Assembly: GCF_025370935.1 (NCBI RefSeq)
Contig: NC_133498.1
Span: forward strand, 6,466,489-6,530,488
Origin: Choristoneura fumiferana
Taxonomy: Eukaryota > Arthropoda > Insecta > Lepidoptera > Tortricidae
DNA: 64,000 nt
Reading direction: 5' to 3'
The translations under genes and the position numbers were made by a program. Position 1 is the first letter of the stretch. Each line of letters begins with the position of its first letter. Positions 18,022 through 29,130 of this stretch are shown here, piece by piece. The notes below the pieces were generated by a model. The model had not been told where the DNA came from. It was given only the letters and a program-made list of their open reading frames with translations, and searched no databases.

Positions 18022-19090
18022 AGGCATTGCTTTCTTTTTACGCTTTTATTCAGTGTATAAAACATTACTGAGTCAAAACAACGAATTTATCTAGGGATGA
18101 TAAGTACCAAGACTTTTTTGATGTGTGTACATACGTTTGAAAGAAGAAGAAAGAAAGAAAGTACGACTACATAATATTATATGCGTGACAGTGACTTAAA
18201 GATGATTACAGAAACGACGGACAAACGAGAAAAACAGTGTAGGTAAGTAGGTAACTAACACGAAACGGACCCATCTCTGCAGAATGCCGGCTCGAGAGCC
18301 GGCTCTGGTCTTCCGGTGGGACCGCGAGGCCGTCATTTGCACGCTGCACGCACGACCAGACCGTGTCTAATTGAAGAATATAATTCTCCGAGTAGTCGGG
18401 TTAAAAGACAACATGCAGATTGAAGATCCCCTAGGATACATTTTTATCTGAACAAATGTATCCGTATGAATAGAGTTGGTCGTCCCTTCTATTGAAAAAA
18501 CCACCCAATTGGGTCAAACTTGCGCACCGAAGATTCCGTACAAATATGTAGTCTTCTGAACCTAACCTCTCCAAGACGCTTCTGCTCCGAAACGTCTTGC
18601 TCGCCTGCTTCGTTCGTTCGCTGCCAGCGATATTTTGAGTTGCGAAAGTTGCGATACTTTGACTGTCAATATATTTAACGTCAATTTGTAGTTATTATAA
18701 CTCTTTGGCTTTAGGGAAGACATACCGTTTGTGGCCACTGTAACCGTTTATGGCCATTTGGACGTAGTTATGCGAAAATGTTCCAAACCACAACAATTAT
18801 TTTTTTGATTTTGGAACTTTTTTCAATAACATTGAAAGCGAAATTAAAGAATAACATGACAATGCTTTGGAGCATTTTTGCATAACTATGTCCATTTATT
18901 GTTTAAATATAGGTACGCTTGAAATATATTTATATTAATAAAACATTTCAAACTTTATTCGCTTCAGTATAAATTTTTGAAAACTCACTAAACATATCGT
19001 TTTAATACTATAACTTTTTATATATTACTTCAAATGTCAACTGTCCAAGAAACTGTGCTAAGGTGGCCAAAAACGGTTCTTTTACCTTAT
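18022..19090. other. No gene seen
   Basis: It contains a GC-rich local palindrome near 18286-18305 (GCCGGCTCGAGAGCCGGCTC) and otherwise unassigned sequence. No frame shows a recognisable domain. Confidence 0.4.
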
Positions 19091-19270
19091 AATTTTTCGG
19101 CCTATCAGGAGCAGCTATATTCTTCGGGATTGTTGTCTTCGGGCCTTTAGACTTTCGGTCAAACGTATTTACGGGATTTTAAAATTTCGGTCATATATAC
19201 ATTCGACGTTTTAATCTTCGGCTTTTCGTTCATAGGCTTTGTGAAATTCGGTCTTTCGTACTTCGGTATT
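19091..19270. repeat. Periodic TTCGG array
   Basis: TTCGG occurs at 19096, 19123, 19138, 19154, 19186, 19217, 19247 and 19262. The shorter TTCG falls at 19202 and at half-steps near 19225 and 19255. Most spacings are 15-16 nt or twice that. The intervening bases are not conserved, so this is a degenerate short-period repeat. Confidence 0.6.
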
Positions 19271-20887
19271 ATAATACATACCCGGTAGGATTGTTGTTGG
19301 TATTAGTCAGACTTTAAACATGCCTTTGTCAGCCGGTCTGCCCACTTCATAGCTTAGTAATAAAAGTAAAATCCATTAAATAAACACGATATTAACAACA
19401 TTAGCGGCCTACGACTAATATGGCGGAATATTTGAGCGGGAACGGGTTTAAAAATCGCCCAATACGGCCGCTTTATGAACTTACTAGACGTAAGTTATTG
19501 CTGGAAGTATGGTTTAAGTTAAAAGAGAATTGATGTTCTCTTATTTGTGAACATGCAAGTTAATTACCATGCAGATGCAGTGAACAATATATTGGCATCG
19601 TATTTTGTCGTACTAAAGTTAATGGAGAAAATAGGACAAATACGAGCTAATCCGACAAAATACAACGGAAAAACGTTATTAAGTACTACACAGATCTGTA
19701 CAGAAGTAATAAATAATCCGTTCCCATCGTGCATCGTGAAAAATCGGAACACACTACTACTTTTCAACGCTGCCGACATGTCGAAAATACGCCGCTAACG
19801 ACTCAAAAAATTACGCACATCTGGCTTCACCCTATAATTTATTGTATTGATAACTGACTGTTTATATTAACTAAAGTACCTGGATGACCGAGCTTTGCTC
19901 GGGCTAAAACTCGATAATAGGCGTTTTCCCAGAGGTAATACCAAGCTAAAGATAGATCGATTTTTCATCCCCGAAAACCCCTACATACCAAATTACATCT
20001 AAATCATTGGAGCCATTTCCAAGATATAATAATTGCTCGTTTACTCTTTTAAAGGTACCTATTAGATACATAGATAGCCATATAGGTAAGTACCTACTTT
20101 ATTGATTAGTCCCAAAAGTCTATCTATGAGTTCGGAATAAATATCATACTGAGATGTTAGAATCCTTGCCATCAAATTATAATAGAGAATGTAGTGTGAA
20201 CAAACACCGAATAAAAATCTTAATTTAGGTGTTAACCACTCTATGTCAATGAATAACTTCTCGATGCGACCTTCTCTCATGCTGTCTTGATGGGTTATGA
20301 GGCTGATTGAAGTAACCCGACTCCCCTCCTCCCTTTTACTCCCCTCCCCCTTTCTCCCTCCTCTAACCCTCTAACCCTTTAGGCCGGACATGCTCGTTTT
20401 CCAGCTATTTGATAAAATAAACAAGCCCGATACGAACGTTATCGAAAAAATACAATGAAAAAGTATTACGCACTAAATCTATAAATTAGGAGCATTTTCC
20501 TAAAACATTGTGTACATGACAATTAAGTTTTACAAAGAAAAAAAATATCACGTAATGGTCCAAACTCATGATGTCAGTTTTGCAGCTGACGATGGTCTTC
20601 CGTTACAGATAGTTTCTGACTAACAAAAAAGTGGGTACACCGAATTTGAGCCTTATTAAAATAAATTCCCAGTGTCCTTATAAAATTGTACGAAAAATAT
20701 ATTCATCTGATAAGTCCGCTCTCGCCTAAAGCTCGTGCCACACCGCTCCTCGGGCGTAGGCGCCCTCATTACAATGCTTCCTATTGTGCCGTTCACGATA
20801 TGTAAACAAAACGGGACGCGTTAACGTGAACGGGACCTGCGTGAGGTCTCTATCTTGGAACACACATAAAAAATATCTTATCATCAT
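19271..20887. other. Mostly unique AT-rich DNA with two small oddities
   Basis: A widespread-looking short repeat is at about 19880-20045 (GATGACCGAGCTTTGCTCGG). A 57-nt almost pure pyrimidine tract is at about 20326-20382. The 83-codon open frame at 19547-19798 has no domain or family likeness and is not called as a gene. Confidence 0.45.
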
Positions 20888-20972
20888 ACGAGTATCCTGC
20901 CGAACTAAGGTTACCGACATTACCCGAAAAATTGGGAAACTAATGTGGCAGAGGGCGGGGCACATTGAAAAA
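20888..20972 (+). pseudogene. LINE C-terminal fragment
   Basis: The plus strand encodes RTKVTDITRKIGKLMWQRAG, the start of the C-terminal block seen in longer form at 36002-36285. The rest is gone, replaced by AT-rich sequence. Confidence 0.7.
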
Positions 20973-21248
20973 AATGAAAATGAAAATAATTTATGTAGAG
21001 TTTTATTTTAAGGAAACACCTTAGTTGGCGAGATAAAATATAATTCAATAAAAACTCAAAAGAAACACAATCTTAATTAAAATAACCAAATCAAATACGT
21101 CCTTTCGCGCACACGTCTTACGTCTTTCTCCTCGACACTCATTCACTCCATCTCTCTCATTCGATCATCACATTCAATCAGTCATTCAGCATATCACTCA
21201 TTCCTACATTTATTGCATAAAAAAACTTATAAACAAGAGTCTACGGCT

Positions 21249-21288
21249 CTGGATCCTGTGCTAGGAGTCCCTGTGTTACAGGATCCAG
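21249..21288. repeat. Perfect 11-bp stem hairpin in a LINE-related repeat
   Basis: CTGGATCCTGT (21249-21259) pairs exactly with ACAGGATCCAG (21278-21288) around an 18-nt loop containing GGAGTCCCTG. The loop resembles the hairpin series at 39229-39875. Confidence 0.65.
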
Positions 21289-21362
21289 GTAGGAAATAAG
21301 ACCGGTTAATACATGTGTTACATAATTACTACGAATTACTTCCTGCTACTGCTCACATTGCT

Positions 21363-21670
21363 CCCAGGACTGATGGCCGATGGGGTCAGAAGGTTCTCGA
21401 ATGGCTAAAGTAGCTCACACGCACTCATGACATGCTCTGAAAGCAGAGCGGTACGAGGGCATGTATCGCTTCCGTTCCCATAAGCCCTATGGGATCGTCT
21501 TGGGAACTTCGATTCGCTTGGCTAGTCGGTAGCGGTAGCTGTTTCCTAAGTCTGTGACGTGCCAGGTTTTAGAATAGGACTCATCTCTCCCCGTGTTGTA
21601 AAAGGCAACTAAAGGATGTGAGGTGCAATGGCCAGCAGCGCTTGGTTTGTCCTTTTAAGGTTATAAACTC
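21363..21670 (+). repeat. LINE C-terminal scrap and 3' repeat
   Basis: GACTGATGGCCGATGGGGTC matches the LINE C-terminus at 45097. After 21407 the sequence CATGCTCTGAAAGCAGAGCG to TATGGGATCGTCTTGGGA matches 39448-39528 inside the retrotransposon insertion of the first duplication block. Confidence 0.65.
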
Positions 21671-22094
21671 CGTCCAAACAAAATCTCGTCCCATTTAAAA
21701 TTAAAACAGCCATATTAATAAACAAAAATCCAACATTTCGCTCTGTTTGCGTAGTTTCCAATAAAGCAATCAATTCTTGTTATCAGAACAAACATTAATT
21801 CACGTTTGTGCAAACGTAAAAAAAAGGATGCCATATTGAAAATTTGCGAACGCCAAAATGACTACTGAATCGGTTTGCTTTTTATGTCCGCGAAAATAGT
21901 TCTGATTGTTTTTTAGAATATAACAGCTATAGGGCATTGTTTTTCCCATATTGGAAAAACTATTGAATGTATATTTTACTTGGATGGCTCTGATAAAATT
22001 AGGATAATATTTACAAATAGCAATTTTTAAACTTGCGAAGTATTTAATTTTGAAAAGTATATTTTTGTGTTAATCAAGGTTATAAACTAAAAAA
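21671..22094. other. No gene seen
   Basis: Unique AT-rich sequence with no recognisable feature. Confidence 0.4.
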
Positions 22095-22372
22095 AAGCCA
22101 TGATGCGGTCTTGTTTTATCCTTGGTCTCTCAAGCAGAGGGATCAAACCCGGGTTCGCATTTTCGAGTCCTCGATCAAATTTTCGAAATTCATGTGCAAA
22201 ATTGCATTCGAAATTTCAGGAAAACATCGTGAGGAAACCTGCGCCTGCGAAGAAATTCACTGAGTGTGTGTGTGAAGTTCCCAATCCGCACTGACCTCAC
22301 CTGGGAACTACGGCCCAAGCCTCATTGTGAGAGGAAACTGTTCCCAGCAGTGGGGCGTATGTATGTAAGCCG
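22095..22372 (+). mobile_element. SINE-1, old copy
   Basis: GGTCTCTCAAGCAGAGG, GAAAACATCGTGAGGAAACC and TTCCCAATCCGCACTG are kept, ending near CCCAGCAGTGGGGCGTATGT. There are several internal deletions. Confidence 0.78.
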
Positions 22373-23550
22373 AGATGCTGTGTTAATGTTTTGAGTACAA
22401 CGCAATTTCAATTTAATTTTAACCAGCAACTATCGAATACAATTTTAATAACACGACCCAATATTTGCTATCAAGATAACGCGTAATAAAAATTCACGAA
22501 GAATAACCACCGTAGATCATTTGTGTTTATTTTCGCTACTTCGCATTAATAAATCAATGCATAAGCGACTTTATGGCCTGGTAATAGGAGCCAGGGTTGC
22601 GATGAAATCGAACGGTGCAATCTAAATTTTGGGCGTGACCACTCGCATGAAATATACGAGGTTATCAAGAATAGACCGGGAGGTAATGGCTAAAAATTTG
22701 ATTCAATACAACTTCGAAGTCTATGTTTAAGTAATTTAAAAATGTACATGAAAAATATGTAAATGTTACGTTAAGTGAAAATACAAAAAAAAACTATAGA
22801 AAAAATTATGGGCAATGACAAATAATTGAGATCAGCTCTGGGTTTTTTTGATATTTAATGTGCGAAAATTACATTTGAAATTTACCATTTTATTAAATTT
22901 GCAAGTAATATTTTATTAAGTTCACCGTAGTAAAGGAAAACATTATGAGGATTGCACAAAGCTGCGAAGCAATTCGTGGCCACGATGCCGATGACGGATT
23001 TGGTCCGCGTAGGTTGTGTGGCGAAATTGTATTTATTTGTTTATGGATAAAATTTTAACAACGGTAGAAATACATACCTATTTCAAATTACAATTATAGA
23101 CAAAAGCTTAAAATTAACGTCACTAAAACTACAAAGTAAATACGTCATCGAGCTTTTCTACCACAGGCATCGTCCCTAAGGCACTGGCCACGTTACCTCT
23201 CTAAGCTGCTATACCAAGTTTTTAAAAAAGTTAAGTAAATTACAGTATAAATTTTAACACCACCTCCCAAACTACAAAAAGGCAGTGCCAATACGCTGAT
23301 TCCCTCTGACGTATATCACGTCGCGATTATACGGAGTACGCCCTAACTGACTTGCATTTCGACAACCTGCAGCTATGTTTTTAATTACAGAACCCATAAC
23401 GATTTCTTGGTACGTTTTAATCTTGGTATGTTGGTTTTGTAAGGCAACAATAACTGTTTTGTGTTCTTTTTTTTTTTTTTTTTTTTACATTTACCATGCA
23501 GGGTTATACCTGAATAAAAGAAAATTATCATTATTATTATTATTTTTTTA
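22373..23550. other. Intergenic DNA with a SINE scrap and homopolymer
   Basis: A SINE-1 internal scrap lies at about 22915-22990 (AAGGAAAACATTATGAGG). A T homopolymer of about 20 bases is at 23467-23486. No gene is seen. Confidence 0.45.
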
Positions 23551-23899
23551 TTGATCAATGAACTAACACAATTGTACTTTGCTCATCCGCGACCTTATGA
23601 TAGCTAAGTTTATGCAAGATATGCGTGTTCATGCAGTTCTTCCACCTCCACACTGTAAGAACACACATAAATCACTCTACGAGGTGCTACCAATGATAGA
23701 CTAGTCCAGATGTTGGTATATAAAATGCGGCGTGGTGGTTATAGATGGGTTTGTGTGATTTGAGTGTTCTTACAGTGTGAAGGTGGAGGAATTGCATAAA
23801 CACACATATTTTGCATAAAACGTAGCTCTATGATAAGGTCGCGGGTGAGCAAAGCAATTGTTTAAGTGCATTGACGTGGTGAAACAGCCCCTTAGGCCG
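23551..23899. mobile_element. TIR element, CTTTGCTCAYCCGCGACC family
   Basis: TTTGCTCATCCGCGACCTTA at the left faces TAAGGTCGCGGGTGAGCAAA at the right. Inside, CAGTTCTTCCACCTCCACAC faces GTGAAGGTGGAGGAATTGC. The right edge carries GGTGAAACAGCCCC, the terminus of the PIF-like MITEs, so the two families share ends. Closely related copies lie in the two arms of the inverted duplication (55661, 60100). Confidence 0.75.
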
Positions 23900-24190
23900 C
23901 CATATTGGGCAGGTATTTTTTCTTTAGTCAATCCAAGTTTAATATGGCAATTTGTTGCTATGGAGGAGCGGGGCGTCCTAATACAAGTATTTTATACTTA
24001 ACAGGAAGTCCCCACCTATTGATTATGTACACTAATTTATGGTGAAATAAATATTTTTCATTATTCATTTTTTATTTTCAAGTCAATCAAACAAAAATGA
24101 CACAGATAAAGATGAACGTGTATACAACAGTCTGATGAAGAAATTATTGACTTGCAAAAAATGGAGGTCAAGATACAATTCGGTTGTCCA
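23900..24190. other. No gene seen
   Basis: AT-rich sequence without recognisable features. Confidence 0.35.
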
Positions 24191-24590
24191 TGTGGCATGT
24201 AATTTTCCGGGATAAAAACTATCCTATGTCCTTCCCTGGGACTCAAAGTATCTGCCGTGTGTGGCCTATAACAGGGGCCAATAATTAAACCGTAGATCGT
24301 ACTCGTCAAACTCAACAACATTACTTCAGCGACTTTTAAAAATAATTCGATTTTTATTTTTTATTACACTTTAAAGTATATTCGAAGAAGCAATGTAAAG
24401 CAAAATGTTTGATATTTGTAGCGTGGAAGGCATCGTCAGTTGGGTTCTAGGAGCATTGAATTTACGTTTAATATTGTTATAGAGCCTATGTTTTAATATT
24501 ATCCCCGGTTCTGGGCCACACATTGTGTATACAGAATTTCACCTAAATCGGTTAAGCGGTTTAGACGTGATGATTCGCATTTATATAGAA
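24191..24590 (-). mobile_element. Helitron-like element (family 2) split by a MITE
   Basis: The left part is AATTTTCCGGGATAAAAACT to GGGACTCAAAGTATCTG. The right part is TATACAGAATTTCACCTAAA to TTTAGACGTGATG. In intact copies (30061, 62358) these parts are contiguous, so the 24258-24523 segment is an insertion. Confidence 0.75.
24258..24523. mobile_element. TIR element (TGTGTGGCC ends) inserted in the Helitron
   Basis: The ends are TGTGTGGCCTATAA and GGGCCACACA. The inside holds TCGTCAAACTCAACAACATT and CAGCGACTTTTAAAAATAA, shared with the copy at 27171-27495. Confidence 0.7.
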
Positions 24591-25094
24591 GGAAATAGGA
24601 TGGAACATCCCAATTAAATACTATTTCTATAACGACTGTGGACAGAAAGCTTGTAATAACATAATAATATAAATTACCCCGTAAATGGTCAGAAACCGAA
24701 CTGTCACGCTGAAACCGCAGGTCTCTTTAGACAACTTAATTTACTCCAAACCGCAACCGAATGCGATGACTCACGCTACAACACTGCACGTAATGCACGC
24801 TGTGACCTTAACCATATAAGTCTTATACATAGTTTATATGTTTCTTGAAATACCAGTCCCGCAGTGTACTAGTATGTTACTGGCCTACTAATCCTCCTAA
24901 TGGGTCTATGGATACCTACATATTAATTTTCATAACATAACATTCGTAATTCAAATAGGCATAATCTTAAAATTATTATCCAAACTTCCATACTACACTT
25001 ACATATACTTAGCGGCACAAAATTTGGCCCACCCTTCATACAAAATTACCGATTCTGCATACATTTGAGGGCCAGATTTTTTGCCGCTCAGTAC
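24591..25094. other. No gene seen
   Basis: Unique AT-rich sequence. No recognisable feature. Confidence 0.4.
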
Positions 25095-25267
25095 ATTATA
25101 ATCGCGAAAGTGTGTGTGTGTGTGTTTGTATGTTTGTCCATCTTTCACGTCGAAACGAGCGACGGATCAACGTCATGTTTGGCATAGAGATAGTTTATGG
25201 GACAGAGAGTGACATAGGCTACTTTTTATCCCGGAAAAATGCATCCCGAGGGAACAGTGCGCGATAA
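25095..25267 (+). mobile_element. Helitron-like element (family 1), 3'-truncated
   Basis: It runs from ATTATAATCGCGAAAGTG and a GT run through TTTCACGTCGAAACGAGCG to AACAGTGCGCGATAAC, where the family B repeat abruptly takes over. The terminal hairpin is missing. Confidence 0.78.
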
Positions 25268-25490
25268 CCATCTTGCTTGCTAATCCAGCCGTGAAGCAGT
25301 AGTGCTTGCACTGTTGTGTTTTGGCGTGGAGATTAAGCCAGCCGGTGAAATTACTGGCACTTTAGGTATATATCTTACTCCTCTAGGTTGGCAACGCATC
25401 TGCAATACCCCTAGTGTTACAGATGTTTATGGCGGTGGTGATCTCTTACCATCAGGAAACCCACTTGCTCGTTTGCCATCCAGTCGAATA
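25268..25490 (+). repeat. Family B interspersed repeat
   Basis: CCATCTTGCTTGCTAATCC to CTTACCATCAGGAAACCCAC. The junction with the Helitron is clean, which suggests that a 5'-truncated LINE tail inserted into the Helitron. Confidence 0.72.
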
Positions 25491-25779
25491 TATAAAAAAC
25501 CTATAATACAAACTAAGACCTAAACACCTAAGCTACACCCACTTTTTAAAGTAAGTTAGGCCACTAGTGTCTTGGAGACAATAACTTTAATTTGATCTCT
25601 TGAAATGTTCCTTTGTAGTTAATGAAATAAATATCGATTTATCCTTCAACACAAAACAGAGAGTAAAGCGGAGGCGGTAACGAAATAAGGCTTTAGTTCA
25701 ATAAAAGAAATAATAAAATACTTAAAAGGAAAAACTACTTATTGGATAGTTTATTATACTTATATACTTTAATTCCAGA

Positions 25780-26150
25780 ACAATACAGGTATGTATGTAT
25801 GTAAACTCTTTATTGTACAAAAGAAAATTAACAAAATACAACTGACAAACTTTAAGATACTTGTACAAAGGCGGACTTATCCCTTTAAGGGATACAGGTC
25901 CAACTATAAAAAAGGTATATTATGTACAATAAAATTAAATAAACTAAAACTATAATAAATCTAAAAATGGACCCTGCAGCATAGCCGGTACCAAAGATGC
26001 TGGCAGCATTTCCCCGCTGGATCGCAAGACTGATGCGTTGAGCGAGGAAACTGCCAGCTCTTCGGTCTCCTGTGGTATCTCTGAGTCTCTTTGATAGATC
26101 TGTTTATTATATAACTCTCAAGGTTATAAATGCGGATTTTGTTTATTTCA
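25780..26150 (-). repeat. Probable LINE 3' untranslated end
   Basis: It starts with a (GTAT)n run and CTCTTTATTGTAC and contains CCCTTTAAGGGATACAGG. It includes CTGCCAGCTCTTCGGTCTCC, which also occurs in the catalase intron near 15618-15637. A tail-like microsatellite at one end fits a reverse-oriented retroposon. Confidence 0.45.
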
Positions 26151-26374
26151 GATACTAGCTGTAGCCTGGGACTGAGTCTGTGAAAAATTCATTTGTTTCT
26201 ATTTCACGGGAAGGCTTTTTAAGTTAACGAGGAGTAGGTAATCAAAAATGTTGAATATTTGTCGCATGCTGGTATGAAACCTTAGGTATAGACGAATAAA
26301 CTGATTCATGTACGAGGGTTGAACCTTTGTCAGGGAAATCATAGTGAAATTGATTGTTAAAAGGTTCCACTCTG

Positions 26375-26642
26375 GTACCATCAGCCAAATAAGCGGTCTA
26401 TCTATTTTTAAACAAGTTCCTATCAAATGAGTATGTCGCTAAAGTCGAACACGTCTATTTGGCATTAGAAATAGAAATAGAAGTAGAAATATTTTATTCG
26501 CTCTTCGCACATTACATAAAACATAATAAAAATATATTAAAGAAAATTAAGTTAAGTTGATAATTTCCATTACATTACTGTTTTGTGACATGCAAACGAT
26601 TGTCAACTTTAGGGTGGTAGACCACATATTTAGCTGATGGTA
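26375..26642. mobile_element. TA-flanked MITE (CCATCAGCCAAATA ends), interrupted
   Basis: TACCATCAGCCAAATAAGCG faces TATTTAGCTGATGGTA. The intact relative at 48810 is only about 149 bp. Here the centre carries extra sequence (about 26465-26565, GAAATAGAAGTAGAAATATT), probably another insertion. Confidence 0.7.
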
Positions 26643-26659
26643 CATGAATCAGTTTGTTC

Positions 26660-26935
26660 AACTGTAGGTACACAACGTGAGGCCCGACACGCGCTTGGCC
26701 TTTTTTTTATATAAAACTTTTTATCAATTAGACACGCCGACATCTTATTGGTGGACGTCCTCTCGGACGCAGTCTCTATTCAAGAATTTTTCGGTCCCAA
26801 CGCCCATCTGGTCTCCATGCGTGAGTTCATGGTGGATGCAAGCCGCTTCCAACCGAAGCAACTGGAAATCAAAGTGGAGACCTATGTCCAACAGTGGACG
26901 TCCTACGGCTGATATGATGACAGTGAAAAACCCAT
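26660..26935 (+). repeat. LINE-type 3' end fragment
   Basis: GTGGATGCAAGCCGCTTCCA and GGAGACCTATGTCCAACAGT, followed by CGGCTGATATGATGAC, match the end sequence of several remnants (34948 reverse, 36240, 63060). A frame here is broken and gives no reverse-transcriptase motif. Confidence 0.5.
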
Positions 26936-26963
26936 AAAGCCAAAAGTTACTATACCGGGGTAG

Positions 26964-27163
26964 TGTTGTGTCTCATTTCGAGGCTTAAAGACTCGAACCC
27001 TAAAGACTCTCGAGGCTTAACGACTCAAAGCCCGCAAAGACGGTTTATTGCATCCATACGCATAAAATAAGCCAATTTAATTCTCAAATATAGTCGAGCC
27101 TTTAAGACTCTGGAGTCTTAAGGGTTAGAGTCTTTAAGCCTCGAAATGAGCGTTATCCACAAC
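26964..27163. mobile_element. Hairpin MITE (GAGGCTTAAAGACTC)
   Basis: CATTTCGAGGCTTAAAGACT near the left faces AGTCTTTAAGCCTCGAAATG at the right, within GTTGTG...CACAAC ends. About 200 bp, non-coding. Confidence 0.75.
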
Positions 27164-27170
27164 TCTACGA

Positions 27171-27495
27171 GTGTGGCCTGTAATACTAGAAAAAAATTAA
27201 AACATAGATCGTCCTCGTCAAACTGAACAACATTAGTTCAGCGACTTTTAAAAATAACGGTGTCATCGAATTTTCCCTTTTTCATACAAATTAAATACTG
27301 CTATTAATGGAGTACATCCTAGATCACAACTGTCACGCTTAAACATCAAGCATTTCGCTTTACATTGCTTCTTCGAAAAAACTTAAAAGTGTAATAAAAA
27401 TTCAAAAACTAATTATTTTTATAAGTCGCTGAACTAATGTTGTTCAGTTTGAGGAGTGTGATCTATGTTATAATTATTTTCTCATATTAAAAACC
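27171..27495. mobile_element. TIR element (GTGTGGCC ends), more complete copy
   Basis: CTGAACAACATTAGTTCAGC occurs at the left and, inverted, GCTGAACTAATGTTGTTCAG at the right, with arms of about 50 bp. It shares ends and interior with 24258-24523. Confidence 0.72.
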
Positions 27496-27724
27496 ACAGC
27501 CGTAGGTATATCTAAAGATCCCAAATAGCTTTCATAAATATCAAGATCTGCTGACCAGTTACAAATAATTGGCTTATCTACAGTCTTTATAGTTTTTGCA
27601 GCTTCAAGCATTAATTACCAACACTTTAGACAACACGATATGCTTTTTTGGGAAATTAATAAGAACATGTAATCACGAACAAATTTTGACATAGCAATAA
27701 AAACGTAATTGCATATTTATCCTC

Positions 27725-27960
27725 ATTTATTTCATCATCTTCATCTCTGTTGCGTCCCACGTCAAGCCTCTTAGAATGAGTGGGCTTGAGCCGTAGTACC
27801 CACGCAAGCCCAGTGCCAATTGGGAACTTCACACACATATTGAATTTCTTTGAAGATGTGTACTGGATTACTAACGATATTTAAATGAAATTTTGCATTT
27901 AAATTTTGATAAACTAAAGGGGTGCAAGTCCAAGTCAAACCGCTCAGCCACTACGACTTT
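27725..27960 (-). mobile_element. SINE-1, strongly degenerate
   Basis: Reverse orientation. CACGCAAGCCCAGTGCCAAT and TTGGGAACTTCACACACAT are recognisable, and the head (CAAACCGCTCAGCCACTACG) is altered. Confidence 0.62.
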
Positions 27961-28584
27961 TTCAAGCTCAATTTTTTTGTACCACGTTAATGGTCAAAAA
28001 CCATTAATCCTAAAAAGTTTCTGATGAACTGCGAACCTTCTTTTCTTGGAGTTGGTTAAAAAAAACTTAACTTACAAAAAGATTATTCCAACAAATTTAC
28101 CCTTCTGTTTTTATGATACATCGCGATGTTAATGTAGTTTTTGTATGTTTTTTAAACAAACATTTATTTAGTAGCGACATGGCGCCATGTTTCCGTTCAG
28201 TGTACAAAAAACATAATAAACAGAGTGTATTTCGCATATTAAAAAGGTTTATGGTGTGAAATACCATAAGGTACCTACAGTCAGCCGCAAAACTAGTGGA
28301 TGTACCCACTACTAAACTAGTGGGTGTGATGTGTCGCGGTTTTTTTTACGTAAAAGCGAATATAACTGAGGTGACTCTTTCTTAGGGTTAGTACACACGG
28401 ACAGGATTCCAACTGCAACGTAGCTGCAACAGCCAGCGCAGCCAGTGTGGAGTTTTTTTTTATATCATGGGACACTTCTTTCTTAGGGTCAGTACACACG
28501 GACAGGATTCCAACTGCAACGTAGCTGCAACTGCCAGCGCAGCCAGTGTGGAGTTGTTTTTTTATATACTTAATGGGACACTTG

Positions 28585-28803
28585 ACACCAATTGACCTAG
28601 TCCCAAACAAAGCAAAGCTTGTACTATGGATACTAGGCACCGGATAAACATACTTATATAAGTAGATAAATACATACTTAAATACAAATAATACATCCAA
28701 GACCCGAGAACAAACATACGTATTATTCATACAAATATCTGCCCCGGCCGGGAATCGAACCCGGGACCTCAAGATTCGTAGTCAGGTTCTCTAACCAGTT
28801 TGC
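28585..28803 (-). mobile_element. SINE-2 (tRNA-derived), near full length
   Basis: Reverse orientation. The head has AGAGAACCTGACTACGAA, B box GGTTCGATTCCC, and CCGGGGCAGATATTTGTATG. The body has GTTCTCGGGTCTTGGATG and ends at CTAGGTCAATTGGTGTC. Other copies are at 37553, 46592 and 62635. Confidence 0.85.
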
Positions 28804-28854
28804 TTGGGTCATCAGTTAGTGTGCAGTTGTGTCGACTTCAATGGAACTGCAAAG

Positions 28855-28915
28855 TCAAAGTCAAAGTCCAAAAGTCAAAATATCTTTATTCAATTTAGGC
28901 TATAACAAGCACTTA
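28855..28915 (-). mobile_element. Jockey-like LINE 3' tail fragment
   Basis: (AGTCAA)n followed by AATATCTTTATTCAATTTAG and GCACTTATGAATGTCAAAAG. This is the reverse of the 3' end seen intact at 37480-37545. Confidence 0.75.
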
Positions 28916-29037
28916 TGAATGTCAAAAGCAACAACAACTGCAATGAAAAATGTATGGACAGTCGGCAGTTAGCAGTTAGGTACGTTGCAGTTGGAATGCA
29001 ATCCGTCTGTACTGCCCTTAGCTATTTTTTTAATAAA

Positions 29038-29130
29038 ATAGGTTCAGGCATTTTTGAGATATTCAACTTTGAAATGACAATGTTGGAGGTTATTCAAGTT
29101 TTATGAGTTAGTTGTTTAGGTTAATTTTGT
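29038..29130 (+). repeat. Family A interspersed repeat, fragment
   Basis: TTTTTGAGATATTCAACTTT, GACAATGTTGGAGG and GTTAGTTGTTTAGGTTA correspond to the right third of family A. Confidence 0.55.

Larger units (their letters stand above)
28378..29030. mobile_element. TIR element with duplicated left end and nested SINE-2
   Basis: TTAGGGTTAGTACACACGGA with CCAACTGCAACGTAGCTGC is present twice in tandem (starts near 28383 and 28493, about 110 bp apart). It appears inverted near 28965-29025 (ACGTTGCAGTTGGAATGC). A SINE-2 (28585-28803) and a LINE tail (28855-28915) lie between the arms. Confidence 0.65.

Noticed and set aside
19547..19798. 83-codon frame with an internally plausible composition
   Set aside because: No recognisable domain, no duplicate, no splice or promoter signals. 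Such lengths occur by chance in this amount of AT-rich DNA.
28317..28772. 151-codon minus-strand frame
   Set aside because: It runs through the duplicated TIR end and SINE-2. The repeated peptide (TGCAGSCSYVAVGILSVC type) simply reflects the DNA tandem repeat.
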